Shown: positions 27,103 through 37,439, numbered from the stretch's first letter. The stretch: DNA of 64,000 nucleotides from Sphingobacterium yanglingense (GCF_004363245.1 NZ_SNYV01000011.1:1399929-1463928), one strand, 5' to 3'. A program made the numbers and translations. The notes: a model not told the origin generated them from the sequence alone.

Positions 27103-28260
27103 CTAATTCATCCATGATTTGTAATAATCAGGATCTTCCAATGCTAACGCATCCTCCGTCAACATCAACGGTCTAAAAGGATCGATCATTACCGCCAATT
27201 CATCTGTCCGTGTTTGCCCGATACTTTTCTCAACCGTACCTGGGTGCGGTCCATGTGGTATCCCTCCCGGATGCAACGTAATCTGTCCTTTCTCCACCGA
27301 CTTACGGCTCATAAAATCGCCATCCACATAGTACAAAAGTTCATCAGAATCGACATTACTATGATTGTAAGGAGCCGGAACCGCTAATGGATGATAATCG
27401 TATAAGCGAGGGCAAAAACTACACAATACAAATGCATCCGTTTCGAAAGTCTGATGTACCGGAGGAGGTTGGTGCAACATCCCCGTGATAGGCATAAAAT
27501 CGTGAATAGAAAAAGCCCATGGATAGTGATAGCCATCCCAACCAATAAAATCAAACGGGTGGCTGCCATACACATACGGATAGATCAACCCCTCTTTTTT
27601 TATCTTGACCTCAAAATCCCCCATTTCATCAAAGGTCTCCAGATTTTCAGGCACACGGATATCACGTTCATAGAATGGAGCGTGCTCCATCAATTGTCCA
27701 AATTCATTGCGGTAACGCTTTGGCGTACGAACTGGAGAAAAAGACTCTACGATCAACAAACGATTTGCCGTATCCTCAAAGTGAAGTTGATAGATCGTAC
27801 CTCGTGGAATAACCAGATAGTCCCCATAAGAAAATGTAATCTGACCATATCCCGTTTTTAAAACACCTCGTCCCTCATGGATAAATATGATTTCATCAGC
27901 CTGACTATTCTTATAGAAATAGTCTGTCATCGAATGTCGGGGAGCAGCCAAGGAGATGTGCAGATCATGGTTCACCAATACGGGCTTACGGCTTTCCAAA
28001 TAATCATCGACCGCGGCCAATGAAAATCCTTTCAAACTGGTATGCTTCAGATGCTTCTCCCGTGCAATTTTTGGAGAAACATCATAAGGTTCTCTTATCT
28101 GTCGCACCAATGTTGGCGGATGACAGTGATATACAAGGGAGTAAACACTGGAAAAACCATGTGTTGAAACCAATTCTTCGGCGTATAAATCGCCATTTTC
28201 TTTTTTAAATACGGTATGTCGCTTGTTGGGGACTTTCCCGAGCTTATGATAAAATGCCAT
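27103..28260 (-). CDS. hmgA: Homogentisate 1,2-dioxygenase
   Basis: 385 residues with the family pattern FHEGRGVLKTG-like segment (EIIFIHEGRGVLKTGYG), FDFIGWDGYHYPWAFSI, and LHPGGIPHGPHPG that carries iron ligands. It opens homogentisate to maleylacetoacetate. At 385 residues it is shorter than the roughly 430-445 residues of the animal and proteobacterial enzymes; the short form is usual in Bacteroidota as far as I know. It is the first gene of the minus-strand operon and is divergent from the fumarylacetoacetase gene across 312 bp. Confidence 0.93.
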   Translation of the reverse strand: MAFYHKLGKVPNKRHTVFKKENGDLYAEELVSTHGFSSVYSLVYHCHPPTLVRQIREPYDVSPKIAREKHLKHTSLKGFSLAAVDDYLESRKPVLVNHDLHISLAAPRHSMTDYFYKNSQADEIIFIHEGRGVLKTGYGQITFSYGDYLVIPRGTIYQLHFEDTANRLLIVESFSPVRTPKRYRNEFGQLMEHAPFYERDIRVPENLETFDEMGDFEVKIKKEGLIYPYVYGSHPFDFIGWDGYHYPWAFSIHDFMPITGMLHQPPPVHQTFETDAFVLCSFCPRLYDYHPLAVPAPYNHSNVDSDELLYYVDGDFMSRKSVEKGQITLHPGGIPHGPHPGTVEKSIGQTRTDELAVMIDPFRPLMLTEDALALEDPDYYKSWMN

Positions 28261-28520
28261 AATCCTCTGGTTTAAAACAGTTAAAAAACAAAAAATGAAA
28301 TACTCGATAAGCCTAGTTACGAGTTAAATGGAATAAGGGGCTTAATACTGTGCAAACACAATCTCTGCTAGCATCGCTTTTATAAAAGCAATCAATCCTA
28401 AGGATAACTTTGGGGTATATACACAAAGATTGTACATAGCAGGGTTTATAATATGGTATAAAGATAAAAATATTTTCCAATATTATCCGACGAAAAAATT
28501 TAAATATTTATAATCATATG

Positions 28521-28528
28521 TATATTTG
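28521..28528 (+). promoter_or_regulatory. -7 promoter box for the fumarylacetoacetase operon
   Basis: TATATTTG matches TAnnTTTG and lies 45 bp before the ATG at 28573. The 312-bp gap to hmgA must also hold the divergent hmgA promoter. Apart from A/T-rich sequence I saw no operator repeat in it. Confidence 0.55.
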
Positions 28529-28572
28529 CACGGTAAATCTATAATTGAACCCTTTTTAATGCCGCTCTTTTT

Positions 28573-29547
28573 ATGAGAATTGTAACCTGTCTTCATGACA
28601 ATGCCGAACATCTCGCTATTTTAATAAATACAACAGTTTACCGTTGCACCGAAATCAGCGATCAACTTCCCACCTCAATGCAGGAATTCTTAAATGGAGG
28701 CCCTACAACTATGCTTGCCTTACAGCAAGCAGAAGCAAAAATCAAAAATGGCACCATCAATATAAAGGGAATAAACATAACAGACGCTCAATTAATGGCA
28801 CCTGTCCCCCACCCGACTTCCTGTAGAGATGCTTATGCTTTTAGACAGCATGTAGCGACCTCCAGACGAAATCGTGGCTTGGAAATGATTCCTGAGTTCG
28901 ATCAATTCCCGGTATTCTATTTCACAAACCATAACGCGATTTATGGCCCAGGAGATATTCGCTGTATGCCACTACATATGCAACAATTGGACTTCGAACT
29001 TGAGGTCGCGATAGTCATTAATAAAAGAGGAAAAAACATTAAAGCGGCAGAAGCAGACGACTATATTGCAGGTTATATGATCATGAACGACATCAGTGCC
29101 CGTAAGCTACAGATGGAAGAAATGAAACTAAATTTGGGTCCTGCAAAAGGGAAAGACTTCGCAACCGTAATAGGACCTTATTTGGTCACAAAAGACGAAT
29201 TACTAGCGTATAAAATACCACACTACAAAGGTCACACTGGCGACTCATATAACCTAGAAATGACATGTAGCGTAAATGGACAACAAGTCTCCCTTGGGAA
29301 TTTTGCAGACATGGACTGGACATTCGCCGAAATCATAGAGCGTGTTTCCTATGGCGTAGAACTTTTCCCTGGTGATGTAATAGGATCCGGAACCGTAGGA
29401 ACCGGTTGCTTTCTCGAGCTCAATGGCACCGCACGCCTAGCAAACCCAAATCATACAGATCAATGGCTACAAGATGGTGATACCATTACGCTTGAGGTCA
29501 CAGGACTTGGCCTATTGGAAAACAAAATAGTATTAACAAACGAGTAA
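28573..29547 (+). CDS. Fumarylacetoacetate hydrolase family protein
   Basis: 324 residues. The C-terminal FAH domain has the metal-binding acidic residues in MQQLDFELEVAIVINKRG and the conserved MIMNDISARKLQMEE, and the N-terminal part has SCRDAYAFRQHV and FYFTNHNAIYGPGDI. With hmgA and hppD next door it is expected to cleave fumarylacetoacetate (or maleylacetoacetate) to fumarate and acetoacetate, the last step of tyrosine breakdown. A maleylacetoacetate isomerase gene is not seen in the window. Confidence 0.88.
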   Translation: MRIVTCLHDNAEHLAILINTTVYRCTEISDQLPTSMQEFLNGGPTTMLALQQAEAKIKNGTINIKGINITDAQLMAPVPHPTSCRDAYAFRQHVATSRRNRGLEMIPEFDQFPVFYFTNHNAIYGPGDIRCMPLHMQQLDFELEVAIVINKRGKNIKAAEADDYIAGYMIMNDISARKLQMEEMKLNLGPAKGKDFATVIGPYLVTKDELLAYKIPHYKGHTGDSYNLEMTCSVNGQQVSLGNFADMDWTFAEIIERVSYGVELFPGDVIGSGTVGTGCFLELNGTARLANPNHTDQWLQDGDTITLEVTGLGLLENKIVLTNE

Positions 29548-29569
29548 CGACCTTAATAAAGAGCAAAAA

Positions 29570-30427
29570 ATGAGTAATATTATAAGTTTTGATCCAAAAA
29601 AAGATCAAGCTATATTCGACAACTTGATCAAATATGCAATTGCGCCAAGACCTATATGTTTTGCCAGTACCATATCAAAAAGTGGGCAGGTCAACCTTAG
29701 TCCCTTCAGCTATTTCAACCTCATGTCGCACCAACCACCGGTGTGTGTATTCTCTCCGTTGAGACGTATGCGGGATGGTTCAACCAAACACACGCTCGAG
29801 AACATTTTGGAAGTGGACGAAGTCGTCATCAATATCGTAAACTACGATTTGGTACAACAACAGTCCTTAGCAAGCACAGAATATGCCGAAGGAATCGACG
29901 AATTCGAAAAAGCAGGTCTTACCCCACTTCCTTCAACCTATATAAAACCACCTCGTGTGGCAGAGTCCCCGATTCAACTCGAATGCAAGGTACAACGTGT
30001 AATACCACTCAGCGACCTTCCCGGCGCAGGAAATCTAGTCATCGCCGAAGTATTGGCCATGCATGTACAGGCCCACCTTCTAGATGACAAAAACAATATC
30101 AAACAGCATGAATTGGATCTTGTTGCTAGACTTGGAGGCGATTGGTATTGTCGTGTGACACAGGACAACCTATTCATCGTACCCAAGCCGCTCCGTAATT
30201 TAGGTATTGGCGTGGATAATCTGCCCGAAGCGATCCGCCTTTCTAAAGTACTGACGGGAAATCACCTAGGTTTACTGGCCAATGTAGAAGTAATCCCATC
30301 TCTAGACCATACGATAGAACTAGATATCGATTATAGTAATCCAGCAGGCGTACATACCTTTGCTGCACAATTGCTAAACCAAGGCCAACTACAAGAAGCT
30401 TGGCAAGTGCTACTACGTAGTTTATAA
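29570..30427 (+). CDS. Flavin reductase family protein (FMN-binding)
   Basis: 285 residues with the split-barrel flavin reductase-like domain in the first 200 residues (IAPRPICFASTISKSGQVNLSPFSYF spans the FMN-binding turn; key residues APRP and NLSPFS) and a short C-terminal extension with LLANVEVIPSLD. It begins 22 bp after the fumarylacetoacetase gene and shares its terminator. Such a gene is often found in Bacteroidota tyrosine-degradation clusters, but its reaction there is not known to me. Confidence 0.82.
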   Translation: MSNIISFDPKKDQAIFDNLIKYAIAPRPICFASTISKSGQVNLSPFSYFNLMSHQPPVCVFSPLRRMRDGSTKHTLENILEVDEVVINIVNYDLVQQQSLASTEYAEGIDEFEKAGLTPLPSTYIKPPRVAESPIQLECKVQRVIPLSDLPGAGNLVIAEVLAMHVQAHLLDDKNNIKQHELDLVARLGGDWYCRVTQDNLFIVPKPLRNLGIGVDNLPEAIRLSKVLTGNHLGLLANVEVIPSLDHTIELDIDYSNPAGVHTFAAQLLNQGQLQEAWQVLLRSL

Positions 30428-30430
30428 CTG

Positions 30431-30468
30431 AAAAAAGGTCAGGTAAAAATTCTCACCTGACCTTTTTT
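30431..30468. terminator. Bidirectional terminator
   Basis: AAAAAAGGTCAGGT (30431-30444) pairs with ACCTGACCTTTTTT (30455-30468) around a 10-nt loop. It serves the flavin reductase gene and the convergent TlpA gene that ends at 30470. Confidence 0.85.
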
Positions 30469-30469
30469 C

Positions 30470-31033
30470 TTATTCGGCAGCCAGCTTTAGCAAACCATCT
30501 TTGATATTGGGATTACCAAAATCCACCATACCTGTATGCTGCACGGCAACCTCGCCACGTTTATCCAAAATCACAGTCATCGGGATTGAGCTCGTCTCCA
30601 ATTCAGAAGGTAATGGGCCATGTAACGTATACAACGGGAGATCAAATTTATTCTTAGCCATAAACTTGGAAGCCCCCTTAATATCTTCATCGACATCAAT
30701 CGCCATAAAAACAATATCCCTGTTAGACTTTAGGTCCAAGAACAACGTGTTCAACGAGGGCATCTCCCGGATGCAGGGAGGACACCAGGTCGCCCAAAAA
30801 TTCATAACGACTACCTTTCCCCTAAGAGAATCCAAGGACATAACCCGATTATTGATATCTACAAAACTTGCACGCACTCCAGCAGCGACCTCTTTCACAC
30901 CCGTTCCTACTGTTTCCATAGCGAGCGAATCTTCGGGGATAGTACCTCCCTCATCACCAACCTCTTTAGCATTATTCGCACAACCAATAACCAGTAGTGC
31001 ACCAGCAATCATCAACAACAATTTTCTTTCCAT
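30470..31033 (-). CDS. TlpA-like thioredoxin lipoprotein in an RND operon
   Basis: 187 residues. The lipoprotein signal ends VIGCAN (Cys18), then a linker, then a thioredoxin domain with NFWATWCPPCIREMPSLN (active site WCPPC, not WCGPC) and cis-proline SSIPMTVILDK. It is the last gene of the operon TolC-RND-adaptor-TlpA, 21 bp after the adaptor gene. A periplasmic thiol protein next to a pump could maintain disulfides in it or handle a thiol-reactive substrate; this is inference. Confidence 0.85.
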   Translation of the reverse strand: MERKLLLMIAGALLVIGCANNAKEVGDEGGTIPEDSLAMETVGTGVKEVAAGVRASFVDINNRVMSLDSLRGKVVVMNFWATWCPPCIREMPSLNTLFLDLKSNRDIVFMAIDVDEDIKGASKFMAKNKFDLPLYTLHGPLPSELETSSIPMTVILDKRGEVAVQHTGMVDFGNPNIKDGLLKLAAE

Positions 31034-31054
31034 ACCTTTATAATATTAATAGTA

Positions 31055-32143
31055 TTACTTCATTAAAGCCTTAACAATTTTTCCATCCGTAAGTTCCTCC
31101 GAAGCACGATTTACAATACGATCCTCTGTCGTAATAGCCCCAAACACTTCCACAAGATTTTCATGCGAAATGCCTAGACGAACCTGCACACGTTCTGTTT
31201 TTCCATCTTCGCCTATACGTATTACAAACACGCCAGATTGCGCATTCACAACAGCTTCCTTGGGGATAAAGATAGTATGTTGTGCCCGTTTCAACGACAG
31301 TTGTACATCAGCAAAATCCCCTCCAATCAGACTCTTATCCCCATTAGGAACCTCAAACTCCAAACTCAACGAACGCGTCGTCGGATCGATGAATTTAGCA
31401 TTTCTTTTCAATTTAGTTGTAAACGTTCGGTTAGGAATACTCAACACTTGAAATTCGGCTACGGTGCTATCCGACACCGCTTGCCCATGAACCTCAGGTA
31501 CCACAACTTTCAACTTCAGTTTATCATTGGCCACCAAATTGAACATAGGTACACCACTATCACCTAGCAACGCTCCCGTAGAAAAATTACGCTGTGTAAT
31601 AACCCCTGAAAAAGGTGCACGGATCAAGAGATAATCTTCCATATACTTTGACTTTTGATAAGCGCCCCCAGCTTCCACAACCGCAGCACTATCCCGTAGC
31701 ATATCGCCATAAGCACGCTCTAGCTCCAATGCGGATATTGCACCTTTCTTGCGCCCATCAACATCATGTAAACGCTTATAACGCAATTTACTGACCTCAT
31801 AATTGGCCAGCAACTGATGCTGCTTTGCACGATCAGCTGTGCTCTGCACATCCATTTCGGGAGCCTCCATCCGAGCGAGCAGCTGCCCTTTTTGCACATA
31901 ATCACCTACATCGACATGAATCTGCCGCACAAAACCTTTTACCTTTGAAAATAAAGCGACCGATTCCTGAGGCTGTAATTCCCCCGTCAACTTAATACGA
32001 TATTGAGGTTGCAACGATTGAGGATGAGAGACAGCCAACTCCAGTGCTTCTGCTTTCTTCTCTGTTTGCCCCTCCTTATCATTGCCTTGTTGCTGACAGC
32101 CAACGAATACAATGAAAACTAACAAAAAACTATATCTTATCAT
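31055..32143 (-). CDS. RND efflux periplasmic adaptor subunit (lipoprotein)
   Basis: 362 residues with a lipoprotein signal (LLVFIVFVGCQQ), the lipoyl-like motif VKGFVRQIHVDVGDYVQKGQ, a helical hairpin and the second lipoyl half (IRAPFSGVITQRNFSTG), then the beta-barrel domain. It connects the RND protein (4 bp upstream) and the TolC-like protein of the same operon. The family is that of drug-type pumps (AcrA/MexA-like), without a metal-binding N-terminus. Confidence 0.88.
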   Translation of the reverse strand: MIRYSFLLVFIVFVGCQQQGNDKEGQTEKKAEALELAVSHPQSLQPQYRIKLTGELQPQESVALFSKVKGFVRQIHVDVGDYVQKGQLLARMEAPEMDVQSTADRAKQHQLLANYEVSKLRYKRLHDVDGRKKGAISALELERAYGDMLRDSAAVVEAGGAYQKSKYMEDYLLIRAPFSGVITQRNFSTGALLGDSGVPMFNLVANDKLKLKVVVPEVHGQAVSDSTVAEFQVLSIPNRTFTTKLKRNAKFIDPTTRSLSLEFEVPNGDKSLIGGDFADVQLSLKRAQHTIFIPKEAVVNAQSGVFVIRIGEDGKTERVQVRLGISHENLVEVFGAITTEDRIVNRASEELTDGKIVKALMK

Positions 32144-32147
32144 CTTT

Positions 32148-35100
32148 TTAATTATTATAAAACTTACTATTTACATCATCAGGATCTAGGGAAGGTTCCA
32201 AATACGTAGCCTTCTTCATCATCAGCGAGAAAATAAGAGGAATCATCAATAAAATCACTAAAGTAGAACTAATCAAACCTCCAATTACCGCTTGGCCAAG
32301 AGGGGCAATCTGTTCGCCTCCATCCCCCATACCCAATGCCATTGGAATCATCCCTGCCACCATAGCGGCCGCTGTCATCAGAATAGGACGCAAGCGGGAC
32401 TTCGCTGCAATAATTGCCGCAAAACGCGCTGAAATAAAATATTTCTTACGATTCTGTTCAGCTTGATTTACCAAGAGTACCGCATTAGAAACTGAAACCC
32501 CAATGGACATAATAATCCCCATATAAGACTGCAGGTTCAATGTACTTCCAAATAACCAAATGAAAAAAGAACTACCCGCAATGACAGCCGGTACAACGGA
32601 TAGAATAACCAGACTTACCCTTACCGATTGATAGTAAGCACTCATCATAAAGAAAATAACCACGATTGCAATCGAAAGCCCAACCAATAGCCCTGACAAA
32701 GTTTCTTCCAATAAAGTCAACGTTCCTTCCTTCCAAACCCGCATCCCCTTCGGGACTTCTCCTATTTCGCTAAGCGCTTTATCAACAGCCTTATTCGCTG
32801 TGCCTAAATCAGTATGATGAAGGTCTGCCAAAATCGTAACATAACGATTCGGTCCTCTACGATTCACCTGTCCCGCTACAGTACTATGCGTAATAGTAGC
32901 CACATCCTCCAATATCGGATAGCTCTGGCCTTTTTTCAAAGGTATAGCACGCACATCTTCAACAGCTTGTATTAAATTTTCGGGAACCTGAACCTGAACC
33001 TGAAATACCAGTCCAGATTTTGGATCCACCCAAAGATTTTTATCCGTAAATCGAGTAGAAGATGTAGTCGCTGAAATATTACGCGACACTTCTTGAACGG
33101 TTAGACCATACTGTGCAAGACGCTTACGATCCAGCTTAATATCAATAACCGGATAATGCAAAGGCTCTGCAATCTGTACATCTCTCAAAAAATCGTAACT
33201 AGACAGTTTAGACACCAGCTTTTTAGCATAAGATTCGGCCGCCATAAGCTGTGGCGCACTGACCTTCACTTCCACCGGAGTCATTGATCCCTGACCGATA
33301 ATCTTATCCATCAACTCCATTGGTTCGAAGTTGATCTTCACTGAAGGAAAATCCGCGCTAATCCGTTCCCGGATCTGTTCTTTCAATACATCATTCTTTA
33401 GACCGATTTTCTTTTTATCCAGAGATAATTGCAGTACTCCTTCTCCTGTCGTGCTATTAAAAAGGAAAATAGGGTTAATAGGATTTGCAGAAGGGTGCAT
33501 ACCGACAAAAGCAGAACTTATCTTCACACTATTCTCAGGCAACATTGCGGTTATAGATTCTCCGATTTTTCGAACGGTCTCTTCGGTATGTTCCAAACGT
33601 GTGCCTTCAGGAAGCCGTATACGCAACTGGAAATCGCCACCTTCAGAACGAGGCAGAATATCCGTACCTAACAAGGAGAACATCATAAATATGGCAGCAA
33701 AACTTACGACCAGATAACCTATTGTAGGCACCATTGAACGTCGGACCAGACGACGGACCAAATAGGCATACTTCACATTCACTCGCTCCATAAATGACCG
33801 CTTCCGACGAACGAACTGTCCATGCACTTTAGATTTCATAATCCAATTGGCCATGATAGGTACAAAAGTCTGCGAAGCAATAAAAGAAGCGATCATCGCA
33901 AACGCAACCGCTAGCGACAACGGCATAAACATATCTCGGGGGATACCACTCATCATAAATGCCGGAGTAAGCACTGCTAGAATACTTAATAGAATAAGTA
34001 ACTTAGGCGCAGAAATTTCTAAAAGAGCATCCAAAATTGCCCGGGCCTTCGATTTTCCCAATTCCATATGTTGGTGAATATTTTCGATCGTAACCGTAGC
34101 CTCGTCGACCAAAATTCCAATCGAAAGTGCCAGACCACTCAACGTCATAATATTAACACTCTGCCCAAAGAAATAGAGCGTTATCACAGCGGTAATAATA
34201 GCAATAGGAATTGTCAAAACGACAATTAACGCACCACGCACATCGCCTAGAAAAAGAAAAACCATTAGCCCTGTCAGGAGAGCGCCTAGAGCGCCCTCAA
34301 AAATCAGGTTAGATAACGAACGGGAGATATACACCGACTGGTCAAAAGCATAACTAATCTTAACCCCTTCAGGCAATAAATTCTCCAACATGGGCAACGA
34401 TTTCTTAAGGTTATCTACTGCCGTCAACGTCGATGCATCTGGCTTCTTGATAATTGGAAGATAAACAGATCGCTTACCATTGATTAGGGCATAACCTACA
34501 GTTTGGTCTGCCGCATCCAGCACGGTAGCCACATCGCCCACCAACAATGTCCGATCAGCAATAGTCTTGATAGGAGTTTGAAGGAACTCATCAACACCAT
34601 CCGCAATAGAATTGACTGGTGCCATAAGATTTTTGTCTCCCAATCTCACATTACCTGCCGGCGAGGGAACCGAGTTTTTAGTAATGGCCAATGTGACCTC
34701 TTCTGGGCTCAAGCCTGCGGCCTTCATCTTTTGGGGATCAATATTCACGACCAAACTACGCATATTACCTCCAAATGGAGCTGGAGCTGTAATACCGGGT
34801 ATATTGACAAACATAGGCCTTACTTTAGTAATCGCCATGGTCTGAAGTTCCGTCACGGAGTGCTTTTCACTATCAAAAACCAATTGTCCTACGGGAAGAG
34901 AGCTCCCATCAAAACGGACCACCATAGGTGGCACGGCACCGGGTGGCAAAAAACCCATGGCACGCGACACCTGCATACTCAGCTCGGCCGAAGCCTGGGA
35001 CATATCCGTACCAGGATAAAAAGTCAATTTCATTAGCGAAAGACCTTGGATACTTTTAAAATCCAATTCCTTAACACCATTGACAAAAAGTAAAACCTTC

Positions 35101-35303
35101 TGAAACTCGTTCGCCATAAAACCGTCCATATAGGCAGGCGAAAGCCCCCCATAGGGCATCGCTATATACATAGCAGGCGACTCAATCTCTGGAAAGATAT
35201 CCACCTTAATCTTTTGAATGACCGGCCACGAAAAATAAGCAATCGCTATGATAACCATAATGAATGCAATAGGCTTCCGAAGCGCTGTTCTAATAATATT
35301 CAT
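32148..35303 (-). CDS. RND efflux permease (AcrB/MdtB-like)
   Basis: 1051 residues with twelve membrane helices and two large porter loops. Helix 4 carries SIGILVDEATVTIENIH. The sequence resembles the HAE-type multidrug branch more than CusA: the N-terminus reads FSWPVIQKIKVDIFPEIESP and the metal-branch motif GAIDFG is missing. It should pump organic compounds out by proton antiport; the substrate is unknown. The TolC-like gene lies upstream (103-bp gap) and the adaptor starts 4 bp downstream. Confidence 0.9.
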   Translation of the reverse strand: MNIIRTALRKPIAFIMVIIAIAYFSWPVIQKIKVDIFPEIESPAMYIAMPYGGLSPAYMDGFMANEFQKVLLFVNGVKELDFKSIQGLSLMKLTFYPGTDMSQASAELSMQVSRAMGFLPPGAVPPMVVRFDGSSLPVGQLVFDSEKHSVTELQTMAITKVRPMFVNIPGITAPAPFGGNMRSLVVNIDPQKMKAAGLSPEEVTLAITKNSVPSPAGNVRLGDKNLMAPVNSIADGVDEFLQTPIKTIADRTLLVGDVATVLDAADQTVGYALINGKRSVYLPIIKKPDASTLTAVDNLKKSLPMLENLLPEGVKISYAFDQSVYISRSLSNLIFEGALGALLTGLMVFLFLGDVRGALIVVLTIPIAIITAVITLYFFGQSVNIMTLSGLALSIGILVDEATVTIENIHQHMELGKSKARAILDALLEISAPKLLILLSILAVLTPAFMMSGIPRDMFMPLSLAVAFAMIASFIASQTFVPIMANWIMKSKVHGQFVRRKRSFMERVNVKYAYLVRRLVRRSMVPTIGYLVVSFAAIFMMFSLLGTDILPRSEGGDFQLRIRLPEGTRLEHTEETVRKIGESITAMLPENSVKISSAFVGMHPSANPINPIFLFNSTTGEGVLQLSLDKKKIGLKNDVLKEQIRERISADFPSVKINFEPMELMDKIIGQGSMTPVEVKVSAPQLMAAESYAKKLVSKLSSYDFLRDVQIAEPLHYPVIDIKLDRKRLAQYGLTVQEVSRNISATTSSTRFTDKNLWVDPKSGLVFQVQVQVPENLIQAVEDVRAIPLKKGQSYPILEDVATITHSTVAGQVNRRGPNRYVTILADLHHTDLGTANKAVDKALSEIGEVPKGMRVWKEGTLTLLEETLSGLLVGLSIAIVVIFFMMSAYYQSVRVSLVILSVVPAVIAGSSFFIWLFGSTLNLQSYMGIIMSIGVSVSNAVLLVNQAEQNRKKYFISARFAAIIAAKSRLRPILMTAAAMVAGMIPMALGMGDGGEQIAPLGQAVIGGLISSTLVILLMIPLIFSLMMKKATYLEPSLDPDDVNSKFYNN

Positions 35304-35406
35304 ATGTAAATAATTTGTCTTTTAACGGTCATATGGAATATCCAAAGTATTTTCATTCGTCTTTGTGTAGCCAGCACTACTGGATATTTCATATGTGTAT
35401 TACGAT

Positions 35407-36762
35407 TTAAAAATGTTGGATAACGGGGTTAATATTCGCCCCCAGAAAAGCACGCTTTAAGACAATATTCCAATAGTTATAATACTGCAATAGATTTTGC
35501 TTCTCATTCTGAAGTAAGATAGCTTGAACCTGTAAAAGTTCGGCCAAATTAATAAGCCCACCTTCATAGCGTACCTTATACATCTCATAAGCCTCAGAAG
35601 CTTGTTGTTTACTACGATCCGACTCCACCAAACCGGCAGCAGTCTGCCGCTCCTGAGTCGACAGATCCAGTAAACGCTGCTCCAATTCATTATCCAACAA
35701 TCGGTATTCCTCCTCGACTTTGCTCCGCTTGGCTTCGAAAATCTTACGATTAGACTTAGCCGTAAATAGCTGTTGTAAATTCCAGTTCATCCCTACGCCA
35801 ACAAAATAATTATGGGCATAGTTCTGAAACATATCTCCATAATTATTGGAGGCCACACCTGATGACGAGACTCCCGAACTCCGGCTAGAAAGAGCACCTA
35901 TCCCCACAATTTGAGGCAATACTTGTTTGCTGGATTTCTTGACCAATTGGTCTAGTTTTTCCGTTTCAGTCTTCTTGATTTCTAATAAGGGTTGGAGTAC
36001 ATCTCCCCCTGTTTCCGCTTTCAACAAAACAAAAAAACGGGCCACAGACTGAGCTGCTGGATTGACTGCTCCTCCCACAAATTCCGAAAGCGCATAGACA
36101 CCACCTTTCAACTGTCCTGAAACATGAGATAGCTCGGACTGCACATTATTCAACGAAGAAGATACCAAAAGCGTATCGGCACTGGGTACAATACCACTGA
36201 TCGCCAGATCCCGAGTGAGTTCCAAAATATCCTGATACCTCTTCAGGTGCTCATGATACCAATCCGAAAGAATCTGGTAATACAGGTAATTTATATAGCG
36301 TTGAGAAAGTTCATTCTGTACCAATAGCGTATATTGATTTGCTTCCCAGGTAGACTGTTTTATCGCTGTAGACCCTAGAGCTTTGTCTAGATTTTTCCGT
36401 CCAAAATTGACCAAATCCCAATTTACACTACTTGTCGCATATTGATTGAATGTATTCGAAGAACCACCAGAGGTATTTGAGCCACTGATATTAAAAATGC
36501 CCGGCATAGGATAAAAGGCTCCCGAAACATTGTTCAACGAGCTTAATCCCTGTTGGTACTGGAGCCATACCTGTGGTTTATAACGCTCCAATGAAGACGC
36601 ACTATCCAACCGGGAAATACCGATCTCCTGGTCTTTTATAGAAAATCCTTTATAATTTGCCTTTGTCTGCTGCCAATAGTCCTCGAGTACTTGACCATGC
36701 ACATTATTAGTGATAAGTCCTGTCCCAATGACGAGCAAACAAGCACATAACTTGTTGATCAT
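35407..36762 (-). CDS. TolC-family outer-membrane efflux protein
   Basis: 451 residues: signal peptide (ACLLVIGTGLITNNVHG) and two outer-membrane efflux repeats with long heptad helices, for example around SSLNNVQSELSHVSGQL and RYEGGLINLAELLQVQ. It would be the exit duct of the RND pump encoded downstream. Between this gene and the RND gene is a 103-bp gap with no clear terminator, so the set TolC-RND-adaptor-TlpA is probably one unit. Confidence 0.88.
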   Translation of the reverse strand: MINKLCACLLVIGTGLITNNVHGQVLEDYWQQTKANYKGFSIKDQEIGISRLDSASSLERYKPQVWLQYQQGLSSLNNVSGAFYPMPGIFNISGSNTSGGSSNTFNQYATSSVNWDLVNFGRKNLDKALGSTAIKQSTWEANQYTLLVQNELSQRYINYLYYQILSDWYHEHLKRYQDILELTRDLAISGIVPSADTLLVSSSLNNVQSELSHVSGQLKGGVYALSEFVGGAVNPAAQSVARFFVLLKAETGGDVLQPLLEIKKTETEKLDQLVKKSSKQVLPQIVGIGALSSRSSGVSSSGVASNNYGDMFQNYAHNYFVGVGMNWNLQQLFTAKSNRKIFEAKRSKVEEEYRLLDNELEQRLLDLSTQERQTAAGLVESDRSKQQASEAYEMYKVRYEGGLINLAELLQVQAILLQNEKQNLLQYYNYWNIVLKRAFLGANINPVIQHF

Positions 36763-36834
36763 CGATTAAAATTTATAGTAAAAAAACAATTAAAATAAAG
36801 AGCCCATGAGCTTAACTTTAACAGCGTTTTAATC

Positions 36835-37173
36835 CTATAAATTGAACCGTCTTATAAAAAGGAATAGATTATTAGAACCCGAATAATGGTTCCTTGGCAG
36901 GTGCACCCTTGAAGAATTTTGGGAAACACCTAAAAATAAAAAACACAAGAAAGCCAACAACAATACCGAAGGAGAAAAATCGATATCAGAAGAGCCTACT
37001 TTTACTACGTTTTCTTTAGTCTCCAGTACACAAGGAACCTCCGAAGAAGTGACTATTTTAGATTGTTTGATTGTCAATCCAGAAGATGTCTGTGATGCCG
37101 AGCTATGTTTAATAGATGCCTTTATAGGGCAAGAAGTCAGAATAAAGACCATAAAAATACCCAATATTCGCAT
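36835..37173 (-). CDS. Small exported or membrane hypothetical protein upstream of the RND operon
   Basis: 112 residues from ATG 37173 (127 from ATG 37218). The start MRILGIFMVFILTSC looks like a signal or lipoprotein signal, the middle is rich in Ser/Thr with two cysteines, and a second hydrophobic helix (PSVLLLAFLCFLFLGV) is followed by a basic tail. It precedes the TolC-like gene by 72 bp on the same strand. Small proteins in this position are common in Bacteroidota efflux operons; I cannot assign this one to a family. Confidence 0.5.
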   Translation of the reverse strand: MRILGIFMVFILTSCPIKASIKHSSASQTSSGLTIKQSKIVTSSEVPCVLETKENVVKVGSSDIDFSPSVLLLAFLCFLFLGVSQNSSRVHLPRNHYSGSNNLFLFIRRFNL

Positions 37174-37431
37174 AACACATGCAAATGAGCTACTTTTTAT
37201 GGTGTATAGATTATTCATTAATACAAATATAGACTATTCCTCCTCAGAATAAAATAGATGTAACGCCTATTTTACCTTTTCCAGGTCCCATTCGACATAC
37301 TAGAAGTATCCTACCCAATAAGATATTGACAGCATTAACTTTCAAAACTTTCCATTTTGTCATCTATACCACTAAAAAAATATCTTTTTGAAAAAACGGC
37401 TTATGCAATCGATTGTTTAGAAGTAATTATT

Positions 37432-37439
37432 TACTTTTG
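37432..37439 (+). promoter_or_regulatory. -7 promoter box for glmS
   Basis: TACTTTTG matches TAnnTTTG and lies 31 bp before the glmS ATG. No room is left for a glmS ribozyme, and none was recognised in the 250 bp upstream. Confidence 0.5.
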
